Positions 25,894 to 35,011 are shown, counted from the stretch's first letter. The stretch: 64,000 nucleotides of DNA from Methylotetracoccus oryzae (GCF_006175985.1 NZ_SRSH01000022.1:1-64000), one strand, 5' to 3'. Made by a program: numbers and translations. The notes: generated from the letters alone by a model not told the origin.

Positions 25894-27069
25894 ATGTTCA
25901 AGGCCAATCTGCAATGCGCTTGCCTTTCGCTGTTGGTCGGCCTTTTCGCCGACCGGGCGGGGGCCGCCGGGATGACGGCGGAGCGTTTGTCACCGCGGGG
26001 CGACGGCCGGATGACCGTCCGTGATTATGCCAACGCCCGGGCGATGCCCCTTCCCGGAGCCGATGCGCGCTCGGGAATGGCCGTGCCTTCGGCGAGACGC
26101 GCTGCCGGCAATCTCAATCCCGGTTCCTCCACGGGCAGCGCGGGGGATGGCAAAACGGTGCCCGAGGTGATTGTCCCGCGCCATCGGCTGCAGGTCTCCC
26201 AGCGGAATGATGCGGAAGGTGGCATCGAACCTCAGGCCTTCGGACACGCCGGTCAGCCCTTTACGACTTCCCGCGTGGACCTGAGGGGTAACCCGGTTTC
26301 CCGATTCCACCCTTACAGCGAGACCGGAAGGCTTTTCGTCAAGGTCGCAGGTCAGACGCTGTATTGCTCGGCGGCGCTCATCAAGCGGGGGCTGGTCGTG
26401 ACCGCAGCGCATTGCGTTGCGAAGTTCGGGCGGGGACAGGCATTCGACACCATTCGTTTCGTCCCCGCCTATCTTAGGGGCGTTGCGCCATTCGGGACCT
26501 GGCGGGCGAAGCAGGTCCTTGTCCCCAAAGCCTACCTTGATGGCTCCGACGCGTGTGTCGCGCACAGCCCCGGCGTCATCTGTGAAAGCGACATGGCAGT
26601 CATCACGCTGACCGCCAAGCCCGGCAGCTTATGCACGGATGACTATGCCGGCGATCATGCCGGTTGGTATCGCATCGGCTGGGATGGCTACGGCTTCACC
26701 GACGAGAATCAGGCATTGATCTCGCAGTTCGGGTATCCCCTGTCGCACGACGACGGGCAGATGATGCAGCGCACCGACTCACAGGGCTACATCAATTTCC
26801 TGTTGGCCGACAACACGGTCATCGGCAGTCGCCAGACCAACGGTGCGAGCGGTGGGCCCTTGCTGGTGAACTTCGGACGCGTCGCGGTATTGAGTGGCAC
26901 GACGCGTGGTGCGGATGCCGCCCCGAACACCGTGGTCGGGGTCACCAGTTGGGGCTACACCGACCGCACGCTCAAGCAGATGGGCGCAAGTCCGTTCCTG
27001 TCGACGAATATCAAACTTTTGGTTGATGCGGCCTGTGCCGCGACGCCCGCCGCTTGCGGGAGCTGTTGA
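25894..27069 (+). CDS. Secreted trypsin-like serine protease
   Basis: A 391-residue exported protein. A signal peptide covers residues 1-24. A Pro/Gly/Arg-rich propeptide-like stretch runs to about residue 140. The chymotrypsin fold then shows LVVTAAHCV (catalytic His), ICESDMAVITL (Asp) and TNGASGGPLL (Ser). Several cysteines (CSAAL...AAHC, CVAH...CES) suggest disulfides. The ATG is set by an excellent GGAGGTGA ribosome site. It may be a secreted digestive or processing protease; the target is unknown. Confidence 0.88.
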   Translation: MFKANLQCACLSLLVGLFADRAGAAGMTAERLSPRGDGRMTVRDYANARAMPLPGADARSGMAVPSARRAAGNLNPGSSTGSAGDGKTVPEVIVPRHRLQVSQRNDAEGGIEPQAFGHAGQPFTTSRVDLRGNPVSRFHPYSETGRLFVKVAGQTLYCSAALIKRGLVVTAAHCVAKFGRGQAFDTIRFVPAYLRGVAPFGTWRAKQVLVPKAYLDGSDACVAHSPGVICESDMAVITLTAKPGSLCTDDYAGDHAGWYRIGWDGYGFTDENQALISQFGYPLSHDDGQMMQRTDSQGYINFLLADNTVIGSRQTNGASGGPLLVNFGRVAVLSGTTRGADAAPNTVVGVTSWGYTDRTLKQMGASPFLSTNIKLLVDAACAATPAACGSC

Positions 27070-27118
27070 GGCTGTGCGGCCGGCGGAGTGCGCGTGGTGA
27101 CCGACCGACCATGGTCAG

Positions 27119-27865
27119 TCAGGGCGAGGCCTCGCCGGCGGTCAGGGCGCTACGGTGAAAGACGAGATCCCATACGCCATGGCCCAAGCGCTGCCCGCGG
27201 CGTTCGAATTTGGTCTCGGGCCGATAGACCGGGCGTTCGCTGAAGCCGCCGGACGGATCGGCATTGACCAGTTCCGGACACGCGCCCAGCACGTCCAGCA
27301 TCTGGTGGGCATAGTCTTCCCAGTCGGTTGCGGCGTGGAAGAGTCCGCCCGCGCGGAGCTTGCCGACGGCGAGTCGGACGAATTCCGGGTTGAGCAGCCG
27401 CCGTTTCTGGTGCCGCTTCTTGTGCCAGGGATCCGGGAAAAAGACGAACAATCCCGACAGCGATGCGTCCGGAACGCAGCGCTCCAGCACCTCGACCGCA
27501 TCGTGGGTATAGACCCGCACGTTACCCAGGCCGCGGCGTTCCAGTTCCAGCAACAGGTGGCCTATACCGGGCGGGTGGACCTCGATGCCGATGAAGTCGT
27601 GTTCCGGCTGGATTTCGGCCAGGTGCGCCAGGGTTTCCCCATTGCCGAAGCCGATCTCGACGAACACCGGCGCGTCGCGCCCGAAGGTGGCGCGGGGAGC
27701 GAGCGGTAGTGACGGGTCCAGACCGAAGCGCGGCAGCAGCTCGTCCAGTGCCTTGCGCTGCGCTGGTGTGATCCGCCCCTGGCGCCGGACGAAACTGCGG
27801 ATGCGTGCCGGCTGCGGCTCGCCTGCATGGTCGATTGGCCCGGCCAACTCCTGCGTCTCCGTCAT
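27119..27865 (-). CDS. trmB: tRNA (guanine-N7)-methyltransferase
   Basis: A 248-residue SAM-dependent enzyme that makes m7G46 in tRNA variable loops. The family motifs are VFVEIGFGNGETL (SAM binding), FIGIEVHPPGIG, FVFFPDPWHKKRHQKRRL (catalytic and tRNA-binding) and RPETKFERRGQRLGH near the end. It is the last gene of the mxa-like operon: its ATG overlaps the stop of mxaL by four bases (ATGA), so a tRNA modification enzyme is translationally coupled to metabolic accessory genes. Confidence 0.96.
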   Translation of the reverse strand: MTETQELAGPIDHAGEPQPARIRSFVRRQGRITPAQRKALDELLPRFGLDPSLPLAPRATFGRDAPVFVEIGFGNGETLAHLAEIQPEHDFIGIEVHPPGIGHLLLELERRGLGNVRVYTHDAVEVLERCVPDASLSGLFVFFPDPWHKKRHQKRRLLNPEFVRLAVGKLRAGGLFHAATDWEDYAHQMLDVLGACPELVNADPSGGFSERPVYRPETKFERRGQRLGHGVWDLVFHRSALTAGEASP

Positions 27866-28797
27866 CGCGCGACCGCAGGCCGACGCAAGCGCGGCGTGTG
27901 CCAGTAACTGGCGATCAGCAGCAGCCAGGCCAGGCCGGCGAGCAGCGGCGCCAGATCGACCTGAACGCGCTGCGGTTCGGCATAGTGGTCGGAACGCAGT
28001 GCGTGCCGCAGGTCCTCCGCGCTGTTCAGCCGCAGATAGTCCAGTCCGGTGCTCGCGGCGAGACGCTTCAGGTGATCCTCGTGCAGGCGCGACAGGTAGA
28101 ACCCGCTCGGCGGGGTCTCCGGTATCGCCTGCGCTTCGAATTGCTGGGTGGGCGTGCGATCCTCGGGCGCGGTCAGGTCGGCGTTTTCCCAGTAGCCGGT
28201 TTGTCGGTTCTCGCGGTCGAGCTTCGGCACCAGCATCGGCTGCGAGCCGCCCACGCCGACCACCACGCCCTTGACCTCGCCGGCCTTGCCCATGAACGGC
28301 GGCGTGATCGCTTCGTCAGGCGTCTGCTGGCCGTCCGACAGGAACACCAGACGGGTTGCCGGTTTGCGCTGGCCGACCTGGCGCAAGGCGTTGTACAGTC
28401 CGGTTGCGATGTAGCTGTCGGCCGCCCAGGCCATGCGCCAATCGATATGCGACAACACATCGGTGATGATCGGTAGGTGTTCGCAGATTTCCAGCGGCTC
28501 GAACAGCAACTCGGCGTTGCGGGTCGTGAACAGGCCCAGGCCGACTTCGGAACCGCAGGGCAACTCGAACAGCGCCTCGGCAAGCGTCTGCTTGACGAAG
28601 CCGAGCCGGTCGGCGGGCTGTCCGGTGACGTGGTAGTCACGGACGTTCATGCTCTGCGTGATGTCGATCACGAAGAAGTACCGAAACACGTTGCGCTCGA
28701 ACGGGACGCGCGGATGCGCGATCGCCACCGCGGTCAGCACCGCGGCCAGCAACGCCAGCCAGAGCCGCCACCGGAAGGGGCGGTCGCCGCTTGTCAC
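27862..28797 (-). CDS. mxaL: MxaL-like von Willebrand A-domain membrane protein
   Basis: A 311-residue protein. The N-terminal membrane span (LWLALLAAVLTAVAIA) is followed by a VWA domain with the metal-ion-dependent site IDITQSMN (D.T.S variant of DxSxS), LVFLSDGQQTPD, and a second span near the C-terminus. Its relatives help assemble or insert calcium in methanol dehydrogenase. The GTG start overlaps the mxaK stop by four bases (GTGA). Longer starts fall inside mxaK. Confidence 0.82.
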   Translation of the reverse strand: MTSGDRPFRWRLWLALLAAVLTAVAIAHPRVPFERNVFRYFFVIDITQSMNVRDYHVTGQPADRLGFVKQTLAEALFELPCGSEVGLGLFTTRNAELLFEPLEICEHLPIITDVLSHIDWRMAWAADSYIATGLYNALRQVGQRKPATRLVFLSDGQQTPDEAITPPFMGKAGEVKGVVVGVGGSQPMLVPKLDRENRQTGYWENADLTAPEDRTPTQQFEAQAIPETPPSGFYLSRLHEDHLKRLAASTGLDYLRLNSAEDLRHALRSDHYAEPQRVQVDLAPLLAGLAWLLLIASYWHTPRLRRPAVAR

Positions 28798-29354
28798 GGA
28801 CCGCCTCCGGGCAGGCTTGGCATGGTCGCGAACACGCTGCTCTTCGAGCCCTGGAAGTCGCTCTTTGCCCGTTCCTTCGGCGGTGGCGTGATGCGGTGTG
28901 CGTATTCGAGGTTGTAACGCGCATCCCAGGCGTCCGGATTCAGGCGCAGCGCGGCGCGGTAGCTCTCCTTTGCGAGCGCGACCAGCGTGTCGACGCGCGC
29001 GTATTCGAGCACGCCGACCGCATTCCACAACGGGGCTGCTTCACGCAGGTACAGGTTGGCGATGTTGTAGTGGACGCGCTCGCGGAATTCGGGCGTGCCC
29101 TCGCGGAGGACGGTGTTGTACAGCCGCAGTGCTTCCTGCTCATTACCGCGTGCGGCTTGCGCGCGGGCCGCGGCAAAGACCAGTTCCCGGTCCGTGTCGT
29201 CGGTGAGCGTGATCCGGCCAGGCTCGGCGAGCGCGCGGTTGTCGCGTTCGAAGCGGGACCATGCCAGTCCCTCGTAGGCGGCGAGGCCCAGGAACGCCAG
29301 GGTCGCAAGGCCGAGCGCTGGCGTGCCCGGAAGCAGCTTTTTCAGAAACGCCAT
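28794..29354 (-). CDS. mxaK: MxaK-like membrane protein
   Basis: A 186-residue protein with one N-terminal membrane span (residues 13-30) and a TPR-like helical domain (AAARAQAARGNEQEALRLYN, then ALAKESYRAALRLNPDAWDARYNLEYA). Position between the two VWA genes is the mxaC-mxaK-mxaL order of methylotrophs. Its start lies 13 bases inside mxaC and its stop overlaps mxaL, so translation is coupled at both ends. Function beyond dehydrogenase maturation is unknown. Confidence 0.8.
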   Translation of the reverse strand: MAFLKKLLPGTPALGLATLAFLGLAAYEGLAWSRFERDNRALAEPGRITLTDDTDRELVFAAARAQAARGNEQEALRLYNTVLREGTPEFRERVHYNIANLYLREAAPLWNAVGVLEYARVDTLVALAKESYRAALRLNPDAWDARYNLEYAHRITPPPKERAKSDFQGSKSSVFATMPSLPGGGP

Positions 29355-30328
29355 CGGTCGACCTCCAGGGCGCGCGAAGCGAGCAGTGGCAACAGAAACA
29401 CCAGTGCGGCGACATAGCCATACGTGGAAAGATCCTGCCGCGGGATTTTTTCCAGATAGGGCAGGGGGTCATTCTCCAGCGCTTCGATATCGGCGACCGC
29501 GCGCCGCAGCGCATCGGCATTCTCGGCTTCGTAGGCGCGATAAGGGCTGCCGAGGGTCTGGAAAAACTGGTGCAGAAAATACTCGGGCGTCGTCGACTCC
29601 CCGGGATTCTCGGGCGGCGCATCCAGGTGGACACCCGTGCGGTTGCGGAGATAGATCCAGTACAGTCGCGCGTCGGTGCCCGAGAAACCCTGGTGCAGCC
29701 GTTCGCGCGTTTCTTCCTCGATTCGCGCCGCGCCATCCGATACCAGCAGGATGATACGCGCTCCCCCCTTGCGGCGACCTTCAAAAAAATCCAGCGCCAT
29801 AGCGAGGCCCGAGCCGATATTCGTGATGCCGTGGCCGCGCTCGGTCGAACTGCGCACGGCGGCCGACACGGCCCCGCGGTCCTGCGTCAGAGGCAGCACA
29901 TAGATCGGCGCGGCACTGAACGCGACCACCGCAAACAGATCGTCCTTCCGGCGCGTGACGAAATCGGTCAGGATCTCGCGGGCGACAGCGCCCTTGGTTT
30001 CCCGCGCGGCGCCGCCGAGATAGCGGCCGACAAAACTCTCGTTCATGCTGCTGCTACGATCGATCAGTAGCACGATTTCGGCGCCGAAGCCCAGGCGCTC
30101 CACGGTCTGTTCACGCCGATAGGGTCCTGCGACGGCGACCACAAGTGCGATCAATCCGAGACTCGCGGACAGTCTCACCGTGCGGTCGATCAGGGTCGAG
30201 ACACGGTCGGTCGGTGCGACCGTGAGGCTGGAATAACGCAGCGGGCGCTGGCCGCTGGCCAGCCACGGAATCAGCGCCGACAGCGCCGCGAGCAGCAGCC
30301 ACGGCATCGCGAAACCGACGTTCGTCAC
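29342..30328 (-). CDS. mxaC: MxaC-like VWA-domain membrane protein
   Basis: A 328-residue protein with an N-terminal span (MPWLLLAALSALIPWLA), a second near residue 65, a VWA domain with LLIDRSSSMNESF (complete DxSxS metal site) and LLVSDGAARIEEE, and a final span before the C-terminus. This is the BatA-like topology of MxaC. The GTG at 30328 overlaps the mxaA stop by four bases. It is likely to act with the MoxR ATPase as a metal-dependent chaperone for a periplasmic oxidoreductase; that partner is inferred. Confidence 0.83.
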   Translation of the reverse strand: MTNVGFAMPWLLLAALSALIPWLASGQRPLRYSSLTVAPTDRVSTLIDRTVRLSASLGLIALVVAVAGPYRREQTVERLGFGAEIVLLIDRSSSMNESFVGRYLGGAARETKGAVAREILTDFVTRRKDDLFAVVAFSAAPIYVLPLTQDRGAVSAAVRSSTERGHGITNIGSGLAMALDFFEGRRKGGARIILLVSDGAARIEEETRERLHQGFSGTDARLYWIYLRNRTGVHLDAPPENPGESTTPEYFLHQFFQTLGSPYRAYEAENADALRRAVADIEALENDPLPYLEKIPRQDLSTYGYVAALVFLLPLLASRALEVDRWRF

Positions 30329-31218
30329 GCGCTGCGTTCCAGTCGGGCGCAGCGACGGCAAAAGCCTTCGAGCGCCTGGCAATGGACCGAGACATCGGTT
30401 TCTTCCGCACCGGGTTCGAAGAAATGGCGCTGCGAGGCATCGAAGAAGGCCTCGAATTCCGCACGCAACGGAGCGAAGACCGGTCTGGCCTCGAAGAACG
30501 CATCGAGCATCGCTGGGAACACCGGTTTGCCGTGGGTCTTGGCCAGCGCCTCATGAACGGCACGCAGACCGGCATCCAGTCGGACGCCGGGGCTGGCTGA
30601 GCGCAGCCGCGCGATGCGCCGGCAGGCGTCGGCGAACGGGCGACGCCTACCCAGGCCGGGAATCAGGCCGAAACGAGAAGCCAGCGCCAGGACTCCGAGC
30701 GCCGCGGCGGACAGGAAAGCGACGAACCGGTAGAACGCCGACTGCGCCGGGAACTGCCGTTCATGCGCATCCCCGCGGAGCATGACCTTGTCGTCGGGTG
30801 TGGCCGGCGGGATAAGCGGGATCAGGCCGAAGGACCATTCCGGCGTATGGATCTCGGCATTCGTTCCGCCGACGCGGTAGGCGATCGCGAGCGGCGGGAT
30901 CACCGCCGTTTCCGGATCGCGTATGCCCTTGAAAACCTGGTAGGTCACGTCGATCCGCACCACGTGGGCACTCTCCTGCTCCCAGCGGAGGGTACGGAGG
31001 TCCAGCCAGTCGTTGACTGCGCCGGGGCTGGGCAGCAGCGGTGTCACCAGTTCGGCGCCGTCCGGCAGCCACAGCCGGAGGTGATGCTCGATCAGACTGC
31101 CCAATGTGTAGCCGAAATCGCGCGAGGCCTGCAGCTCAAGGTGCGGGGCGGCCGTCTCGGCCCGCAGGGCCCCGGCGGCTAGGCATAGCATCAGCGCAAT
31201 CGAACGCATCAGGGCCAT
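30325..31218 (-). CDS. mxaA: MxaA-like membrane protein
   Basis: A 297-residue protein. A signal peptide (MRSIALMLCLAAGALRAE) leads to a periplasmic beta-domain containing SRDFGYTLGSLIEHHLRL, the usual opening of MxaA. A single span (FVAFLSAAALGVLALASRFGLIP) is followed by a cytoplasmic helical tail. MxaA is needed for calcium insertion into methanol dehydrogenase in methylotrophs. The start is 31218 or 31209. It lies eight bases after the DUF58 gene and overlaps mxaC. Confidence 0.82.
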   Translation of the reverse strand: MALMRSIALMLCLAAGALRAETAAPHLELQASRDFGYTLGSLIEHHLRLWLPDGAELVTPLLPSPGAVNDWLDLRTLRWEQESAHVVRIDVTYQVFKGIRDPETAVIPPLAIAYRVGGTNAEIHTPEWSFGLIPLIPPATPDDKVMLRGDAHERQFPAQSAFYRFVAFLSAAALGVLALASRFGLIPGLGRRRPFADACRRIARLRSASPGVRLDAGLRAVHEALAKTHGKPVFPAMLDAFFEARPVFAPLRAEFEAFFDASQRHFFEPGAEETDVSVHCQALEGFCRRCARLERSA

Positions 31219-31226
31219 GGGTCTGG

Positions 31227-32201
31227 CTACTCGGTCAAGAAATAGCGCGTCAGCGCATCGGCGTCGAACGGATCATCGAGAAAAAACGGTCGCCGGCCAT
31301 GGCGTCCGCAGATGCGGTTCAACTCGTCGCGGCGGTTCCGAAAATTCTCCATGAAACGCTCGCGCAGGCTCGGACGCATGAACAGGCGGCGCTGCCGGCC
31401 GGTTTCGGGATCGGCGAGATTGATCCAGCCGAAAGCGGGCAGCTTCTGGTATTCAGTGTCCGACCACACGACGATCGGAACGACATCGTGGTGCACGAAG
31501 GCGTCGAGCACCCGGTTCGTTTCGTCCGCACCGAGATGAAAATCGGATACCAGGAACACGAGGCTGCGCTGTCGCCCGAGTTGCGCGGCGGCGGCGCACA
31601 GGCCCTCGACCGATGAGTGTCCGTCGGGTTCCAGCGTGGACAAGGTGTTCCGGAAGTCTTCGGGCAGGCCCTTGTACCACCGCAGCGGAAGGCACAGATC
31701 CGAGCGCAGCGCAGTGTCGCAGGCCAGGAAGCCGAACGGATCGCCCGTCCGGAAAGCGGAATAGGCCGCCGCCGCACAGAAGTCGGCAATGCGGGCCAGC
31801 TTGCCCGAGCGTTCGCCGAAACCCATTGAGGCCGAGACGTCGGCCACGACCTGGACCGGGACCGAGCTGCGCTGGCGGAACACGCGAACCATGAACTGAC
31901 CGAAGGGGTCGTGCAGCGTCGCATGCACGTCGATGTGGCGCGGCTCGGGATAGGCCATCAGCGGCGCGTGGCCGTAGAACTCGTCGCTGCCCCCGGTCTG
32001 GCTGCTGCGGTGGTGACCAGGATGAACCCGGAACGACCGCCAGCGGATCGGGTAATGGAACTCAGAGGTTGCGAAAAGACCTGCTGTGCGGCCCGATTGC
32101 GGCGTCGCGCGGTGCTCGGAATCCTCACGTACGCCGTGTACGTTCCGGTTCCTGCGCTCCGGGCGCCTTGCACTCGTGCCGCTCACGACGGTTTTTTTCA
32201 C
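31227..32201 (-). CDS. mxaS: MxaS-like DUF58 protein whose start lies in a repeat element
   Basis: The family region begins at about residue 46 (EFHYPIRWRSFRVHPGHHRS, normally found within ten residues of the start) and runs through DPFGQFMVRVF, VVADVSASMGFG and FLVSDFHLG to the end. The 45 preceding codons fall inside the repeated element at 32066-32210 and are not family-like. No ATG, GTG or TTG lies between the element and the conserved region, so the only in-frame starts (GTG 32201 and GTG 32186) are inside the element. DUF58 proteins pair with MoxR ATPases and VWA proteins. The gene may be expressed with an odd N-terminus or may have lost its start. Confidence 0.7.
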   Translation of the reverse strand: MKKTVVSGTSARRPERRNRNVHGVREDSEHRATPQSGRTAGLFATSEFHYPIRWRSFRVHPGHHRSSQTGGSDEFYGHAPLMAYPEPRHIDVHATLHDPFGQFMVRVFRQRSSVPVQVVADVSASMGFGERSGKLARIADFCAAAAYSAFRTGDPFGFLACDTALRSDLCLPLRWYKGLPEDFRNTLSTLEPDGHSSVEGLCAAAAQLGRQRSLVFLVSDFHLGADETNRVLDAFVHHDVVPIVVWSDTEYQKLPAFGWINLADPETGRQRRLFMRPSLRERFMENFRNRRDELNRICGRHGRRPFFLDDPFDADALTRYFLTE

Positions 32202-32210
32202 AAACTCTCA
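32066..32210. repeat. Extragenic repeat element between moxR and mxaS
   Basis: About 145 bases beginning GGTTGCGAAAAGACC and ending GTTTTTTTCACAAACTCTCA. The core reads CTCGGAATCCTCACGTAC...GTACGTTCCGGTTCCT, with an inner perfect repeat ACGTAC-gccgt-GTACGT. I recognise this core as a dispersed intergenic element of proteobacterial genomes, although no second copy is in this window. It starts five bases after the moxR stop on the minus strand and ends just before the conserved part of mxaS. Confidence 0.6.
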
Positions 32211-32214
32211 GCGA

Positions 32215-33243
32215 TCAGGGCGCTGGGACGTTGTTCAGGATGCCGGTCATCAGTTCGCCGATCAATTCCGAGCGCCGCAGTTCATAGACCGGGTGGAAGA
32301 ATACGCGGTGCGCCGTGGTTTCGCGAAACACGCCGCGGATGTCCTCGGGCACCAGATAGTCCCGGCCGTCCAGCCAGGCCGCGACGCGGGCCGCGCGCAT
32401 CATCATGCTGACACCGCGCGCGCTCGCGCCGGCCAGAATCAGCTGATCCATGTCGAGGTTGCCGATTGCGACGTCATAGGCCGCGGGCTTTCGAGTGGCC
32501 TCCCACAGGGCGAGCGCGTACTGCTGCAAAGCGTCGCTGGCGCGCACCGATTCCTGGATGATCGGCGCCAGACCGGCGATTTCCCGATACGGTAGCACGC
32601 CGGGCACGATGCTCTCGAGCAGCTTGTCGACGTCGTGGAAGCGCGGGTTGAACATCAGTTCCAGCCGCTCCGCCTGGTCTTCAGGCGCTTCGATGTGCAA
32701 TTCCATCAGGAAACGGTCGCGCGCGGCGGACGGAATCTCGAAGGTTTCCTCCTTCTCGACCCGGTTGCGGTCGGCGAAGACCTGCAGGTGCGGGAAGAAA
32801 TGCTCGCGGTTGAATGCGGTCACGCTGCGCTCGGCCATCACGCGCAACAGCAGCGAGTGCACCTGGGGACGTGCCCGGTTGACCTCATTGAAGAAGAACA
32901 CGGACAGTTCCGGGCCGTGCTTCAGGATGGGGCCGGGGTCGACCTGGGGCTTGCCGTCTTCGTTGATGTACGTGTGGTACACCAGATCGTTGGGCATCAG
33001 GTCGATGGTGCCCTCGATCCGTTCGTAGGCGCCGCCGATACCGCGCGCGACGGCACGCAGCAGGGTCGTCTTGCCGACGCCGACGTCACCCTCCAGCATC
33101 ACATGGCCGCGGGCGAAGATCGCCAGCGTGATGTGCCGAATCGGGCCATCCATGCCGATAAGGCATTGCTTGATGGAGGATTCGAGGGCGAGGGCGCGGG
33201 GGCGCCAGTCGGCGAGCAGGGAATCGTGGCCGGAGGAACTCAT
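32215..33243 (-). CDS. moxR: MoxR-family AAA+ ATPase
   Basis: A 342-residue AAA+ protein of the MoxR group. Motifs: Walker A EGDVGVGKTTLLR, Walker B FFNEVNRARP (with the N-E variant typical of MoxR), sensor-1 LQVFADRN, arginine finger region FLMELHIEAPE, and a C-terminal lid with GASARGVSMMMRAARVAAWLDGRDYLVPEDI. MoxR ATPases act with VWA proteins as chaperones for metal or cofactor insertion, here the mxa products encoded downstream. It is the first confident gene of the operon. Confidence 0.92.
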   Translation of the reverse strand: MSSSGHDSLLADWRPRALALESSIKQCLIGMDGPIRHITLAIFARGHVMLEGDVGVGKTTLLRAVARGIGGAYERIEGTIDLMPNDLVYHTYINEDGKPQVDPGPILKHGPELSVFFFNEVNRARPQVHSLLLRVMAERSVTAFNREHFFPHLQVFADRNRVEKEETFEIPSAARDRFLMELHIEAPEDQAERLELMFNPRFHDVDKLLESIVPGVLPYREIAGLAPIIQESVRASDALQQYALALWEATRKPAAYDVAIGNLDMDQLILAGASARGVSMMMRAARVAAWLDGRDYLVPEDIRGVFRETTAHRVFFHPVYELRRSELIGELMTGILNNVPAP

Positions 33244-33360
33244 GAGTCGTTGGCTACACAGTTACTCGACGGAAATGACGGAATGGAGGGCTTGGCGGCC
33301 CTGCCGGAACGGGTCGGGTTCGGGATGGGCGGGACGGTGTACCGACCCGCCCGGAGCTGG

Positions 33361-33711
33361 TCAGGCCGTGGTCGGGCTGTCGCTGGTCGCAGGCTTGCTG
33401 TCCTCGATCAGCGGATCGAAGCGGCGCAACTGCGCCTGACCGAAGGCGATCAGCTCCATGCCGATATCGATGACCAATTGGTACAACTGGGGCAACTGAT
33501 AGATCCGGTAGCCGAGGTAGCCGACGCCACCGATGCCGAGTGCCGCAGCGATGACCGTCGGGAGACCGATCGCACTGAAGATCCGGGTCAGCTGGGTCAT
33601 GACGTCGAGCGGGAGCAACAGCAGGAAGCCGAAATACACCAGCACCATGAACATGAACAACACGAACGTGAAGAACTTAAGCACCTTGGCCAGGACCCAC
33701 TCTAGTTTCAT
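33361..33711 (-). CDS. Small membrane protein upstream of moxR
   Basis: A 116-residue protein with two strongly hydrophobic stretches: residues 8-32 (FFTFVLFMFMVLVYFGFLLLL) and about 45-65 (GLPTVIAAALGIGGVGYLGY). A polar tail ends DSPTTA. The ATG at 33711 has AGAGGT six bases upstream and is preferred over one at 33717. It is 117 bases before moxR on the same strand and may belong to the same unit. Family not recognised. Confidence 0.6.
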   Translation of the reverse strand: MKLEWVLAKVLKFFTFVLFMFMVLVYFGFLLLLPLDVMTQLTRIFSAIGLPTVIAAALGIGGVGYLGYRIYQLPQLYQLVIDIGMELIAFGQAQLRRFDPLIEDSKPATSDSPTTA

Positions 33712-33949
33712 CGGCATACCTCTGCGAACTTTAATCTGAGGAAAAATCAACGCGACACAGTTCCCGCGGTCCGACGCGACAGCGCCGAAGACGCCGCTCA
33801 GGGGCGGGACGAAGGGGGTTCGGTGTTCGATCGGGATGGTGACCCCGGCGGGCTTGCCCACCGGCCCATCGCCGCTAATCGTTGAATACTATCACATCGC
33901 CTGCCTCGCGACAGCGCTCCGCGAGCGGTCGGCTGGCCGCGCGGCTGTG

Positions 33950-34738
33950 CTAAGCGGGCAGCAGCAGTTTGCCTGGTGCGAAGTTGTACTCCCTTGGCTG
34001 AGCCATCGGGCGGTCCAGTGCGACCGCAGCACTGATTCCGGTCGGCAATGGCAATTCCGCGAAATGCCATGAACACGCAACGTCCGGTGGCGGTGCCGGC
34101 GCGATCAGCCGTGGTCGCGAGCCCGTGCAATCGAAGACGCAACGGTTCAGGCCATAGGCCAGGCCTCGGCCGATGGCTTTGCAGAAGGCCTCCTTCAATG
34201 TCCATAGTCGGAACAGCGCCGCCGTCTGCCGTGCCGGGTCCAGACTGCGCAGCCAGGTCCGTTCGCTCTCGGCGCAGCAGCGCTGCAACAAGGTATCGAC
34301 ATGCCGGATTTGTCGCCACGCCTGAAGGTCGATACCGATCTGCCCGTCCCACGCCAGCGCCAAGACGCCTCGGCCCGCCGTATGCGATACGTTGAAGACC
34401 AGGCCGCGGGCGCCGTCCGAATCGGCCAGTTGCGGCTTTCCGTGTGGCCCTGCAGTGATGACGACCGAGCGCGGATTCACGCGCAGGTACCGGCCGATGA
34501 CGATCCTGAGCGTCGCGCGGGACGCCATGAAGCGCCGGCGCGAAGCGGGGTCCTTGAACTGCGCGCTGCGGCGCAGTTCCTGCTCGGACAGCAAGGCGCC
34601 CAGGGCACCGGCGGGCGCGACCGTTGCATCGATGTCGAAGTGCCAACAATGTACCGCGCCGCTGGCAAGTTCGGTGATGTCGTACGATGCGTCGCCGAAA
34701 TCGCGAGGCGGCACGGTAACTTCGGTCCGGGTCCACAT
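33950..34738 (-). CDS. 4'-phosphopantetheinyl transferase (Sfp type)
   Basis: A 262-residue enzyme that moves phosphopantetheine from CoA to a carrier protein serine. The signature is intact: GPHGKPQL, FNVSHTAGRG, IGIDLQ (metal-binding Asp) and WTLKEAFCKAIGRGL (catalytic Glu and Lys). The ATG at 34738 gives the usual length; an upstream frame to 34843 lacks family content. No polyketide or peptide synthetase is nearby, so the partner (ACP, Lys2-like or another carrier) is not known. Confidence 0.88.
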   Translation of the reverse strand: MWTRTEVTVPPRDFGDASYDITELASGAVHCWHFDIDATVAPAGALGALLSEQELRRSAQFKDPASRRRFMASRATLRIVIGRYLRVNPRSVVITAGPHGKPQLADSDGARGLVFNVSHTAGRGVLALAWDGQIGIDLQAWRQIRHVDTLLQRCCAESERTWLRSLDPARQTAALFRLWTLKEAFCKAIGRGLAYGLNRCVFDCTGSRPRLIAPAPPPDVACSWHFAELPLPTGISAAVALDRPMAQPREYNFAPGKLLLPA

Positions 34739-35011
34739 CGGTTTGAGGTGTTGGGGTGGTGCGCGCTGGGTCCTGTGACAGTGCGCCGAAGTGTAACGCG
34801 TTGCCCGGTATCGGACCCAGACTGCGACGTTCAACCCGATCAACTGCTATCGCCGGGTGGCTTTCACTTTCAGCGGTGCTGACGGGCCTGTACCCTAGCG
34901 GTGCAGTATCCGCGCCAGGGGCGGACCGCGGGTTCCCCCTCCGGTCGGATTGCTGGCGGTTCCTCAGATCGGGTACCGGCCGGACTGTGCCCCATCACCG
35001 CGAGGGTATCG

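Noticed and set aside
32066-32210. Reading the moxR-mxaS repeat as an intrinsic terminator
   Set aside because: The T-run lies at the moxR-proximal end and not after a hairpin on the minus strand, and the downstream genes are coupled members of the same operon.
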